Source: Arbacia lixula (lineage: Eukaryota > Echinodermata > Echinoidea > Arbacioida > Arbaciidae). From it: a DNA stretch of 64,000 nucleotides. Below the pieces are notes generated by a model. It had not been told where the DNA came from. It saw only the letters and a program-made list of their open reading frames with translations, and did no database searches. Made by a program: the position numbers and the translations under genes. Positions 13,337-27,300 of this stretch are shown here, in pieces. Location: the NCBI GenBank assembly GCA_963669155.1, contig OZ022597.1, positions 7,628,240 to 7,692,239 of the forward strand, given 5' to 3'. Positions within the stretch are counted from its first letter, which is position 1; every line of letters begins with the position of its first letter.

Positions 13337-16300
13337 GGGTATCTCATTAAGCACAAGAACAGGTCATCTGTCATGCGTAAAATCATTCATAGCTTAAGAA
13401 CAGCTTGGTGAAACAGGGCCCTGAGCCAGTAATCAATATCAGTACTATCCTTTTTATAGCTTAAAAGACAGGGAAACCTTTTTGCAGATCAAAATATTAA
13501 ATTTTGTAAAAACTGTGGTAAATGGAAGAAAAAATTGTGGGGGCTAAATTGTCCTGAGCCCTCATTTGATTTTGTCAGTGAATCATACTTTGTTTAGGCC
13601 CACTGGCTTACCTTTCCTTTGGTCTTGTCAGCCACGCTGCCGAGCTCAATCGCTCTGCAATCCTCTCCCTCCAAAGTGAGCACAGAAACACACACCCTAC
13701 AAACAACAAAACAAATCAATGTGAGCACAGAAACACACACCCTCCAAACAATAACAAAAATCAAGATTGACCATAAGAAGCTAAATGGTAGACTGCAACC
13801 CTACCTCATTTACGGCAAGGGTCTTTTAAGAGCAAAAATGCAGTTATCGTAAAATTGGCTTTAATTTTAGCTTTATCATTTCTATCATCATAATGATTGA
13901 GGTTTATTGAGATTTTGTGATGTATTCCACTAATAACCTAGGATAAACATGGAAGCACATTAAAGGGAAGAATTTCAAAAAATAGAGAAATAAAGGTGTT
14001 TTTCATACCCGGCATCTCGTGCAAAGTCGCCCACTTCTTCATAGAAGTTCGCTGCAGCTTCGTATGCAGCATCATTGTCCATGTTGTGGAGCGCCCCCAA
14101 CCCAACATTGGCCATGCCATCAGTACACATGATGACCTTTGACCCTGGCTTCTGAGCTGCCATGGCGATGGCTATCATGAGGGCAGGGCCAAGCGCCGTC
14201 TGACCACTCTCAGTCAAGCTAAGTAGAGAAGAAAATGATTAAATTGCTGAGGTCGGTTCGTTAAGATTCAAGATTTAATCTTATTTTTCTGCAGAAAAAA
14301 AAACAAAAACATAGATTCAGATGGCTAAGAACAAACAAAGGACACCACAGTGCCTTCACGCACCCTACAATTATATTGCTTTTTGATGAAATCAGATACA
14401 TAACAAGGCATTAGCAATATTGTGTCTCGCCCACTTGCGAAAATAACCAGAAATATCGCGATCTCCGTTGCTACGCAAAAGAATTGTATCCCTGGCTGAT
14501 TGTGAAATATCTGCCATAGAATGTAACATTCCATAAATGAGAAGGGCTATTTCACGCAATGCTGCTTCCTCTATCTACTCCCCCTCCCCCACCTTCCCCC
14601 TTCTTTGAGATGGAATAAAAAGCCTCCACCAAGTTCTATTAGATTAGACAAAGACAAAACAGGATGATAATCAGTTGCACAATAGAGGCGAAGTTAGGAA
14701 GCCTTCACCAAGAGTCATGCAAGTAAACTTTAATGTATGACCTCAAATGACCTTTGACCTTATCATGTGACCTCTTACAGCACAATAACATGCAGGTTCC
14801 CCCAGTGCATCCATCATCCAAGTTTGATTGCCATTGTAGCAACATGTGATGAGTTATGTGTGATAAGAGAGTCTTGCAAGTAAACTTTAACGTATGACCT
14901 CAAATGACCTTTGACCTTATCCTGTGACCTCCAACGGTACCATTACATGAAGGTACCCCCAGTGCATCTATGACCCAAGTTAGGTTGTAATCCAAGCAAC
15001 CTATGTGAAGTTATTTGTCAAAAGAGTCTTGCAGATAAACTTTAACGTATGACCTCAAATGACCTTTGACCTTATCCTGTGACTTCCAACAGCACCATAA
15101 CATGAAGGTACCCCCAGTGCATCTATGACCCAAGTTAGGTTGTAATCCAAGCAACCTATGTGAAGTTATTTGTCAAAAGAGAGTCTTGCAGGTAAACTTT
15201 AACGTATGACCTCAAATGACCTTTGACCTTATCCTGTGACCTCCAACGGCACCATAACATGAAGGTACCCCCAGTGCATCTATGACCCAAGTTAGGTTGT
15301 AATCCAAGCAACCCATGTGAAGTTATTTGTCAAAAGAAAGTCTTGCAGGTAAACTTTAACGTATGACCTCAAATGACCTTTGACCGTATCCTGTGACCTC
15401 CAACGGTACCATAACATGAAGGTACCCCCAGTGCATCTATGATCCAAGTTAGGTTGTAATCCAAGCAACACATGTGAAGTTATTTGTCAAAAGAGAGTCT
15501 TGCAGGTAAACTTTAACATATGACCTCAAATGACCTTTGACCTTATCCTGTGACCTCCAACGGTACCATAACATGAAGGTACCCCCAGTGCATCTATGAC
15601 CCAAGTTAGGTTGTAATCCAAGCAACGTATGTGAAGTTATTTGTCAAAAGAGAGTCTTGCAGGTACACTTTAACATAGAAAAAGAGAGTCTTGCACATAC
15701 TCTTTAATATATGACCTCAAATGACCTTTGACATCATCACATGACCTCTGACAACACCATAACATGAAGATACCCCTAGTGCTTCTATCAACCAAGTGTG
15801 GCTGCCATTGCTGTAACAGTTGCCAAGTTATGGATCATAAGAGAGTCTTGCAGGTAAACTTTAACATTTGTGACGGACGACGGACGACGGACGACGGACG
15901 GACGACGGACGGACGACGGACGGACGCCATTTGGATCCCTTAGTCTCGCCTTCACCTCCGGTGGGCGAGACAATAAAACAGATCAGGGAGGTTTGACGAA
16001 AAAATCGTCAAACGATAAGAAAGTTATGCAATTGTACAGTTTTAATTTTGTGATGTCACTTGCAAGATGCTCTCCCATATGTTGTGGGCTTATTTTGGGG
16101 TGGGATTTCCAAAAACATAAATTCTAGATTTACCACTGAACACGATACAGCCTTCCTGTAAAGTTTATAGACATGTAAACCTCATGAATCCTCATCATGC
16201 CCTTACCTGTAGATCTTGTCCGTTAAGCATTGGTGGACCTCTGCGATTGGTCCCGGCAGAGGAAAGTTCTGGCCGAGGCTGATCAAGCTGTCCTTGTCCG

Positions 16301-19300
16301 TTAGTCCGGCGCCCTCTAGTGGTACAGGCTCAAGACTCCCATCTCCGATCACAGTCACCTGAGGGGGCCAAATAAACTTTTCATTTGAAGACAGGGTGTC
16401 CCATTTGCCAAAGTCATGAAACTCGGCAGGAATCAGCAGTATACCCTATCGATAACGTGTGTGAAATTTCAAAGTCAGAGCCTCAAAAACTTTTTCAGAA
16501 AATTGAAAAACTATTGGTGTTTACATTTAAACCCTATCAGCCGTAGTCTACATTAAAAATCACATTATTTGTCACTTTATCAAATATATGAAAGCTAGGC
16601 TATTGACAATACTTACGTTGTTATTGAATGCAACAAGGCCCACTCGTTTACAACCGCTTTCTGCTTGTAACTTGGTGACTTGCTGCTGAATAGCTGACTG
16701 CATGGACTGTATGGGGAACAAACATGGCTGATTATCAAACTATATTTAAAATTGAATTGTATCCAATACATGTATATGTATAAATGATTCATTTATTCAT
16801 GCGATATATTTGTTTAACTGTGTATTATATTGTATGTTATATTATTCATTACATTGTAATAAGCCAACTACAGTTTAGATTTTAGTTGCGGTAAATGAAT
16901 GAATGAATCAATCAACATACTTGAAGCCTGGAGATGTAAGAGACAGGGGCGCGGGTTTCGGGTGGGGGAGGGGGTGGCGCTCTCTTTATCTGACTCTCCC
17001 TCGTCGGCGCCGCCACATAGCGATCTTCCAGCTCTGCTGCCCTATCACGGCTCCCTCCGGATTGTGCCATGCCCACCCGACTCATCACCGACCCCTGTGG
17101 GCTGGGGGGCGGGGCCGTAGCCGCCAAAGCAGAAGTGGGCGAGGGCGGAACAGGGGGCGGGGCCGTGGACCCTGATCTGGAGATCTGGAACTGTGCGAGC
17201 GCCTGTGCCTGTTCATCGATAGTGCTCTGGTAGGTGGACATCATCTCGGCATGCGTGGCCTCCTGTTCTGCTTGTCGTGCACGTTGCTCCGCGGCGTTGA
17301 GTTCCTCCTGGTAGGTCTGTAGCGCCACCTGTTCATCGTTTATTCGCCTCTCAACATTCCCAGACACCTGTCATGAAGAATACTCATGTTAATGATGTTT
17401 TATCAATAAAGAATTAGAGTACTGGTACTGAAGTGGTGTCATCATGTGCATCATTATGCAGGTAAATGCTGCCCTACTCTGACCAAAGGAAGCTTCTTGT
17501 AAATGAGCAAAATGTGTCTTTCACTTGCATTGACATCTGTGCAAAACCACATGATGTCAGATTGAACATCTCACAGCAAGATGAATATTTCTTGTCCAGA
17601 TTTTTGTCGGATGTAGGGAATGCGGGGTACAACCTAAGAATACCAATAACCCAGATTTGAGTGATTTGTCACTTGCTCCCTTTTGTCAGAGTAGGGCAGA
17701 ATGGTTCTAACCAATGACATGAGTGATGTTTAATTAAAACAAAACATAAAGTACCAAAGCGGTTTCATTATGTATCACCACATGTGTATTTTTTCACCAG
17801 TAATACACATAAATCCCATAGAGCAGTATTTTGTCTGATGCATGAAGGGGTAAATAACTTTCAGGAAAGGCTGACTGGCTGATCTGGGCCCCATTGCAAA
17901 AAACCTACCTGTAACTCTGCCATCAATAGTAACTACCATGGTAACATCACTCAACAGCCACTCAAATTCAATGTTTCCATTGAAGTTGACATTGGAAGCA
18001 AAGTTACCATCAATGGTAAGTTTTATGCAACAGGGCCCTGGCAACAACCAACATTGGAGTAACTCTCTCATTACCATTGGCATGAAGACGTGTAGTAAGG
18101 CAATTGGGTTTTGAAGGCCTGGGCCCTGTTGCATAAAACATAACATTGCTGGTACTGTTACTTTGCTACTAATGTCAACATTAATGAAAACCTTTAATTT
18201 TGTTGGCTGTTGAGCAATTTTACCATGGTAGTTACCATTGATGGCAAAGTTACCATTAATAGTAAGCTTTAGTCAACAGGGCAATGGGGGTGTTTCACCA
18301 AGCTGTTCGTAAGTTACGAACGACTTTACGAACAACTGGCGATCCCTTCTTGTGCTAAATCAGATTCCCAATGAACAAAGTGTGGTATCGCATTTAGCAC
18401 AAGAAGGGATCACCAGTCGTTCGTAAAGTCGTTCGTAACTTACGAACAGCTTGGTGTTCATGTAAGGGTTAAAAGAAAGATGTTGACCGTACCTCTGTAG
18501 TGACCGCCATGCTACCAGAGACGTCCACACAGAAGATGACCAGGGTGTCTGAGTCGCCACCGGTTCCATGGCCCATGGCGTACGTACTGTCCTCACTCGT
18601 TGGGACTTGCACGTCCTCTCCCACTGGGTTCTCAAACTCACAGAACTCACACACCCAGCACTGTGGAGAAATGAACACAAAGTGCACGTTAACCCTGATC
18701 AGGCCTCAATATTTCACGCCATCATTCTGAAACACGAAAGTTATTTGAGTCTTTTGTCTTTGTACAATGTAGTCTTGCACAACTTTTGAGACCAAATTGG
18801 AATGACCTGGGCCCCGTAACATAAAGGTTTGCGATCAATCGCAAAATGGCAATGGCCAATCAACATCATTGTTGCATGTGCTTTTTGTTCAAAACACTGA
18901 CCAAGAACCAATCAGAATTTGTTTTTCAAATTTGCGATTGATCGCAAACCTTTATGTTATGGGGCTCTGGTATACATGCATCATCGCTATGTCGCATCAT
19001 TTTCGCAAGACCATGTCATCCCAAATTCAGCTCGTTTTTGTGAGTTTGTGTACAAACCCAATGAGAAGTGTCTTCTTTCATATAGATGAAATTCACAAAG
19101 AAAACAATCATTTTTCATTGTAATCTAGAAATTCTGGAAACAGACCCCTGGGCCCCGTAACATAAAGGTTTGCGATTAATCGCAAATTTGAAAGACAAAT
19201 TCTGATTGGTTACTGGTCAGTCTTCTGAACAAAAAGCGCATGCAACAATGATGTTAATTGGCCATTGCCATTTTGCGATTGATCGCAAACCTTTATGTTA

Positions 19301-21319
19301 CGGGGCCCTGGACTCACCCTCCCACTGTACATCTTAGAGATCTTGCTGAGGTGCGACATGCCCGCTCCACAACAACCACAGAGAAGAGGCGACCCGCTCT
19401 CTGCATTCTCAGACTGAACCAGCTTGTCAAACTTCACAGCCACGATGTTTGTGTCTGCCCGGCGGACCTTAGATGAACCTAAAGAAGAAAAAATAGACAA
19501 TTAATACATTTATTAATATAACACACATGCATACTGATGGTGATGTTTAATATTCAGTATAAGTAATCGTTTTTTCAGTTCTGGTTATTTATTTTTGTCA
19601 TCATGTGTTTAAGTTATGGATAGTGATGCTACTGATAATGAAACAAATAATCATGGCAGAAGCGTTCCGTTATTTTCTCGGATATCGTTTGATTTGACCG
19701 ACTGCAGTTGAATCATTTAGACACAATTTCTGTAATGTGGTCATGATATCAAATGATAACAATTATAGGTCCTTTACCAATACTTTCCTTTATCTTTAAT
19801 GGCAATACTAATGCTAGAAACAAAGATATGATTTTGCAATCATTCAATATTACTTAATGATGAATCAGGAAATGTGGACAAGAAGAAAAAAAGGCAAGGT
19901 GCAGAAGAAAAAGAAGACAAAATAACAAGAGGAAAATAAGTATTAGATTCAAACAATGAAAGACACAAGCATGTATGAATAATGAATATTTAACAGAAAC
20001 CGAGAGCAAGGACTAGATAAAAGATAACAAAATCTTGGCACTTTTGATAAGATAGAAGTGAAAGAAAGAGCCATGACTTCCCATAGGAATAATAAATAAT
20101 GAACAGAACCAATTCAAGAATAAGGAGCCAGATAAAAGATAATGAAATCTCAGAACTTCTGATGTGAAAGATGAGACAAACGCGAGAGATAAGAAAGCTA
20201 GAACTCATCCACTCACCTTTGCGTATTAATGCCTGGTATATCGCCGGGTCCAAACCCTCGTAGACAGGATTCTCCATGTCATCGTTCTCTTTCTTCCTCA
20301 TTGGGGGCAGGGGAGGGGGCACACCCCCAGTGAATGACCCCGCTGCAAAAGGGAATATCAACCAATTATTACAAATTACTTTAAAACAACATTAAAAACG
20401 TTACATCATGATCAGTTTTAACATCAGTTTTAAACCGCGGGATATTTTGTCCAGTTCAGCATGAAACATCATGCTTTCTAGGCTAATACATCGTGTTTCC
20501 TGCTGAGCTGGATAAAATATACTGAGGTTTAGAAGTGCGGCTCCTTCCCTTTCTTCCTTTTCCCTTTCCCTATGCCAATTCCTTTGAGCTGGAGTGTAGC
20601 TGATCTGAATACACAAACTGTGAATTAGATTGGGGTGAGCGATGGGAAATTTTGATAAAATTGTAGAAAGAATTTGGTTAAGTCTTCTACCCACAAATTT
20701 GATTACCTCGATGGACGCAAACTTGTATGGACAAGATAGGGCTAACTCTTCATGTCCCATGGTCATATTTCTGCACAATTAATACGCACAGAATCTCATA
20801 GAAACACATTAATGTCGGGCACACAATGAGTTAATATCATGAAAGAGTATCTTTGGTTCACCCCAGTCACATGGGCATGCGAAGCTTGATTACTTCATCA
20901 TTAATATTTTGTTTGGTACTCTAAGCATCTGATTGAAACCATTTATAGGCTAAATAGCCTTATGGGTCAAACCACGTGGGGTTGGGATTTCTTAATCATT
21001 TTCCAATATGGGTTCGGATACTTGCGCAACTTACGTCCTGCATATTCATACGGATGGGTTTGCCTTTTGAGTTGATCGTACGGCTTACGGTAGTCAGCAC
21101 TTGTTATCTTCTTGAGGGGAGAGGTTTTAGGTTTGAACCCTCTGTTGTCATATATTGGGTCATCTGGAACAAGGGAGAAGTGAGAGAAATTCATAATAGT
21201 TACATTAAAATATATATTTAATGACATTGGGGGAAAAAGAGGGTGGAGAAAGGGGTGAAGAAATGATACATCAAAAGAAACAAAGAGAGGGACAGAGAGG
21301 TAGAGAGAAAGAGAGAGGG

Positions 21320-21366
<47 letters not shown>

Positions 21367-24300
21367 TGTGTCTGTCTGTCTGTCTGTGTCTGTGTGTGTG
21401 TGTGTGTGTGAGAGAGGGAGAGGGGGAGAGAGAGAGAGAGAGAGAGAGAGAGGACAAGCAAGAGAGAGCAAGAGATAGAAATTGGGTGGGATGTTTGAGG
21501 GTGAGAGGTAAGGGTGGATAGCAAAAAATATGAAGAGAGGGGAAGGCAGTGAGTCGAACAATTAAATCATTGAAGAAATCAGCCTCATTCCAGACAAATT
21601 AACAAAAAGGATATCATCAAATGACTTATCATGCGGAGAGCATGAAGAAAAGGGACAAAAAAAGGACAAAAGAACAAAATAGAACAAAAAATAGAACAAA
21701 AGAAAAAAAAATAGAAGAAAAAATAAATAAAACAAGGAGCAGTGTGGTATAGAGAAATTGTACCAAAAGAAGATGTAGAAAGTAAGAATCTGGCAAAAGT
21801 GAAGAGAAAAATCAGACAAAATGAAATGGACAGTCAGGAAAGAAAGGACAGAAATCACAATAGAAGAGTTAAATGATCACTTACATTGTATCTTCAAATT
21901 GGCAAAGTGCTGAAAAGTTTGAAATCTCACCTTTCCTCTTCAAACTGACATGATTAGTGCTCTAACTTAATGGATAATTTTGATGTTTGTTTGTTTATAA
22001 TGGAATTTGAATTCCAGATTTCTAATAAAAATGTCATTTAAAAAAAAAGAGTGTTGCCAATTTGATAGCCAAATAGTGATCAGTTTTGCTCTAAAAAGGC
22101 CTTTGTTCCGAATGAGTTTTAACAGAGTAAACCTATTGAATAAGTCATTTACCTTCTTCTGTGCGAGGTCCATGCGTATCTCGTATCACGTTGTCATACA
22201 GTACTAAAGTGTTTTGGAGAAAGAATGTCAGAAGAGGAATAAAAACAATGTGCATGTACTTTGATATATAGCCTAGGTACTAGGCTGTGAGATGCATGCA
22301 TGGACACAACCCAGTTTGTCAACAACCCGGTCTTGTAACACAGACTATGCCCCGCCCCCTATCCCATCCTAGCTCTTTCAGAGGAGCTACATGTACACAC
22401 ATGACATCATTAGGGCGTAGTCTGTGATACCAGACATACATGTAGTTGTTGACAGAGTGGGTTGTGTCCATGCACCTCACACCCTACTACCTATACATCA
22501 AGACTAGACCCAAGATGTACAGTACAATATAAACATCTACAAGACTATTACCCGGTACATGATTTGGGTAAAGTACATGTACTACATAAATATGCACATT
22601 GTTATTGGGTTTCCTTTTTAGTTTCTTACTCCTGTACTGATATTGTGTTTTGTGATTAACCTTTTAAGCCTACTCACTTACATGTACATGTACATGTACA
22701 TGTACATTAAGATAATCAACATCTAATAAATACATACACTCCAGCTCAAAGGAATTGGCATAGGGAAAGGGAAAGGAAAGAAAGGGACGGAGCAGCAGAT
22801 TGAAAGCGCGGTATATTTTGTCCAGTTCAGGATGGAACATGTTGCATTAACCTACATGTAAAAAGCATCATGTTTCATGCTGAACTGGACGAAATATACC
22901 GTCACGGTGGTTTAATTCTGCGGCTCCTTCCCTTTCTTCCCTTTCCTTTTCCCTATGCCAATTCCTTTGAGCTGGAGTGTACTGTACCATGTTATTTATA
23001 AAAAAAAATCATTAATTTTATTTTGAATTACAAAATTAATAGGAAAGCATTATAATTTAAATGTTTGGTAAGAATGAATACAGTATGTACACAAAATGGG
23101 TGCTTTTGTGCTTGCCAGTGATGTGCAAAAGTGTAGAATAGAAGGACAAGGAGACACCGATATACATTAGTGAAAGGAAATTTATCATTTCTTAATGCTC
23201 GTGTACAAGAACATAATAAAATAGTCACCAATCCAGATGGCCAAATAGCGAGCAAGTTTGCAAACTACATGTATTTTGCAGAGCCTCTTTATTAACCTGA
23301 CATTTTCTCGATCCCATCATGCTTCAGCCCGCACCGAGGCATTGTTTACATTAAGCTTTTATATGTGCGTGAATGCGAGCTTCACAACCGAAGCCATGTG
23401 GTCGTGGCCTATTTCTGTCGCACACTGCGCATGCGTGAACATCTGGATAATTTATGCATCCCAAGTTTTGAGCTTATGCATCCCGAGTCTAGAATAACGA
23501 AGACATGATTGCAACTTCAGGCTAGTTTCCCGGATCAGCAAACTAGCTCGCTATTTTGTCTGATCAGGCTAATGCAGACGCACATTATTTGATGAATTGT
23601 TATGCAGCGGTAGAGAGCAAGCGGGAAATGAATGAAATGAAGAATAAACACACCATGATATTCATTATCCTCCCCTTCAAAGACATGAGGGTCATGAAGG
23701 TCACCAGGTGAGGGGTCATGAGCTGGGGTACAAAGTGAATGAGACACATAAAGGGTCAAAGGTCACAGCAATTAAGATGACATGATTAAATCACAATATG
23801 ACAGCATAAATATGTCCCAGTTGCAACTTGTTAAAGGTTAAAGGTTAAAGGTTAAAAGTCACAGAAATTAGGATGACATGGTTAAATCACAATGTGATAC
23901 ACATAAATGTATAATGTATGGGCCCAGTTGCTACTGTTTCCACTAATCCAGTAAAATATTTCAACTTTATAATTCTGACTCAAATATTATAAATTTCATG
24001 TAGCCCAAAATATTTGAAAATATATGTCTGACAGTGCTGTAGAGAATGAAAATGATAGCACAGTGCCTTCTGCTATGTAAAGTGCAAATATGTTGTCTGA
24101 TATTTCATTGCACTTTGAACACATACTTCTTGTATCAAATAATTTGGTACATAAGTTTGATACACAATTTCTGCAACATTATACTCTGGAATACATACAT
24201 AAACATGTACAGTGTATGTGGAAATAACTTCTAAGAAATCACGATTAAACTGTACAAGGATGAAAGGGGCTCACAAAGGAGAACATGATCTTTGTTTTCA

Positions 24301-27300
24301 GATAAGATTATAAAATCAGGAAAATCAAAGAATCCAAGTGTGATGTTGTGAAAATTGCAAACCGAGATTTAAAGGCTTAAAAGTGATTTGAAGTCACTCT
24401 GTTTATTTCAGTATTGGTCAATAAGGTACATGTACATACATGTACATGGATATCAAAAAATAAATGAGTATTAAATTACCACACACCAGTGTAAAATATA
24501 TCCTACATGGATATAAAATATCTATAGTTAAAAAAAATTGCATATTGTGACAATTAAAATTCAAAAATAGAGAGCCCGCACATAAAATAATTAGTAAAAT
24601 GGTGACAAAAGGCATGGTGAGAAGGATGCAATGAGTTTCACTGTACACCATCCAAAGACATACACATGATGTATTGTGGAACACGTGGGCCGGCCCTTAT
24701 TCACAAAGGAATTTTACATTTATTAGACCACGGCTCAAGCAAATGTTATGGCATAGCAGATACATGTAACTGCACTTGATTTTTAAAAGCATAAAACACA
24801 ATTCAAAAAGGTCAAATAATGAATGCAGCAGTTTTGCGTAGGGAAAAAGTTGATCTACATGTAGTTACTACTGTTTACTTAGATTACATGTACTTTCATC
24901 AAAGTGAGGTCATAATCCATAGTAACTACAGTGTACAGTGTACAATAGTGTGCATTGGTAACCAATGCAGGTTTCCTAATATTGGTGTAATAAGTGTTTA
25001 TTTCGTACAACCCAATATAAGCCTTGCACCGGTGTTTTGCACAGTTTCAGTAATTGTAAAACTAATATTTTTATAAACATCATGTATCCTTTAGAATTTG
25101 TATTTGTATATGTCTTACTGTTTATATGTACCTTGTGTGATGTCACATTCTTTATTTGTGTCAATGTAAACCAGTGAAAATGAAATTTCCAATTGGACAA
25201 TAAATTGCAATGTCAATTAACACTCAAAATGTGCACACTCGTAATTGGACCTTTCTGAAGAGTACTCGCTAAATCAAACACATATTTTTGCTCAAATATG
25301 CCGCAAAATTTGCTTAAACCATGGAATAAATCAAAAACTCTTTTGTGAATCCGGGCAATGGTGTACCATGAAACTCATGACTGAACAGTTAACAGCTCTC
25401 TTGAGGCCCTTACCAGTCTCTGGTGTAAAATCCTTCAGATGACTATAATCATGTCCATCATCTTTCCCCAGATCACAAACACCACATGAGAAGAGGAGGA
25501 GGAGAGATAGAAGACAGACAATGAAGACAATGAATAGGATGATGTACTCACAGAAAAAGAAGAATGAAATACAGTCCAAATGAATATCATGTAGGGGTTT
25601 AATACAGGAATTTATAAAATGGTGGGGCCAAGGGGAGAGAATGAAATGGTAACAACAACATTAGAAAACAAGTGCTTGTACAGTTACGATATAGGTGATT
25701 TTAACATGATGAATGTGCAAAAAGTTATATTTATATGATTTAGTGGACAGGTGAGTTTCAAATGACAGGAGTTTATAAAATGATGGGGCCAAGGGGAGAG
25801 TATGAAATGGCAACAACTACATTAGAAAACAAGTGCTAATTACATCAAAGGTGATTTGAACAATTGAATGTACACTGGAGATGTGCAAAAATTGTTATAA
25901 TTTAGTGGACTGGATATTATTACAGAATGGCTTTATACATGTAGGTGAGCTTCAAATGATAGTTCGGATTAAAAAAAAATGCACATCAGTACATGAAGCA
26001 CTGTAGATAATGTGCTGCAAACAATTCACTATTTACAAATGCAGTACAGTATTATTACATTTGAATGCAACAGAAATAAACTAGCCATTTAACACATTGT
26101 TATGAGAAATTGGCAGTTTGACATTGACAACAAAAACACTTCTCATAATGACTTCTGTTCATCAAAATGATTCATTTTCATTCACTTTACTTTTATTCAG
26201 CCTCATAAATGTACTAAGTGTAAATGTGAAAGTACATTGTATGTGTATTCGCTCATTCTGTTTTACTGTAGCTACCAGCTACATGTACAGCACATACTGT
26301 ACACCATGTGTATGCCCATTGCCAGCCAATCATACCAGTATCCATTGCCACATGTACCGGTACATATTATGGTTGTTGGACAATTTTGAAGTAAAATTGT
26401 AATCACATTCCAGACTGGGCTAAACCAAATAGCTCAGTTGTACATGTACATGTACCTATAAACAACAACACATACATTTCCAGCAATAGCTTAAAGTACA
26501 CAGTTCATCTCAAGCTGCGCTATAAATCTTTCACCACGCCTGATACAAAACAAACATTGCATGCTATGTTTGTTTAACTGCTATCCTCATTTCTTTCACC
26601 TCTACGTGCTGAACTTGCTTGTATTGTTCAATACTTGGAATTTTTCTTGGGGTAGTTCTCCAGGATGTGATATTTTTTGTGCATGTGAAATCTAAATTCA
26701 CACTTCAGGAGCTTCACTTTGAGCCATTTGCAAAACTTATGTATGTGAACTACATGTAGTACTAATGTTGTAGAGTATGTAATTTGCAATTCATGTAATG
26801 CACTCAAAGCTTGTCGTATGGTTTACTCAACTCCGCCTTTGTTCCTTTGCAACATCAAAAATACTGCAGGCTACCTTTTTACTAAAACCAAAAGTCATTT
26901 ACTTTTATCTCTCCATTGTATCCCAATCATTAATATGAGATATACATGTAACGGTTTGATATATATATATTTGAAGTTAAATATAGTTATACCCCCACTT
27001 CCAGTATCTTAATGGTCAGCTTCTTGAACCAATGCCGTCCCCACACTGGGTTAACCACAAAAGCCCAAATCTTCTTGACCAAATCACTCTGGGAAAAAAA
27101 AAAAACATTTTAACAAAAGTTCAGTGTGAATGGGCAATTTAACATACGTTGTAGTGTGTTGCCATGAACAAGGAACTTGGAAAAGGGAAGGGCATTAAAT
27201 CAAATCTTGACCCTGAAGTTGAGTTGGTTTTAATAAAAGAAAAAACATGAAAGAAACATATTTGAAGGTTTGACGAAAATCTGTTGAAGGATATGATTCG

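Noticed and set aside
14713-15860. CRISPR-like regular repeats
   Set aside because: The whole 157-bp unit is conserved with no unique spacers, and the setting is a eukaryotic intron; it is a minisatellite in a transposon.
20967-21561. Long frames of Ser/Leu, Thr/His or Cys/Val repeats on both strands
   Set aside because: They are translations of the GT/GA microsatellite. Only 21035-21163 within this span is a real exon, supported by splice sites and phase.
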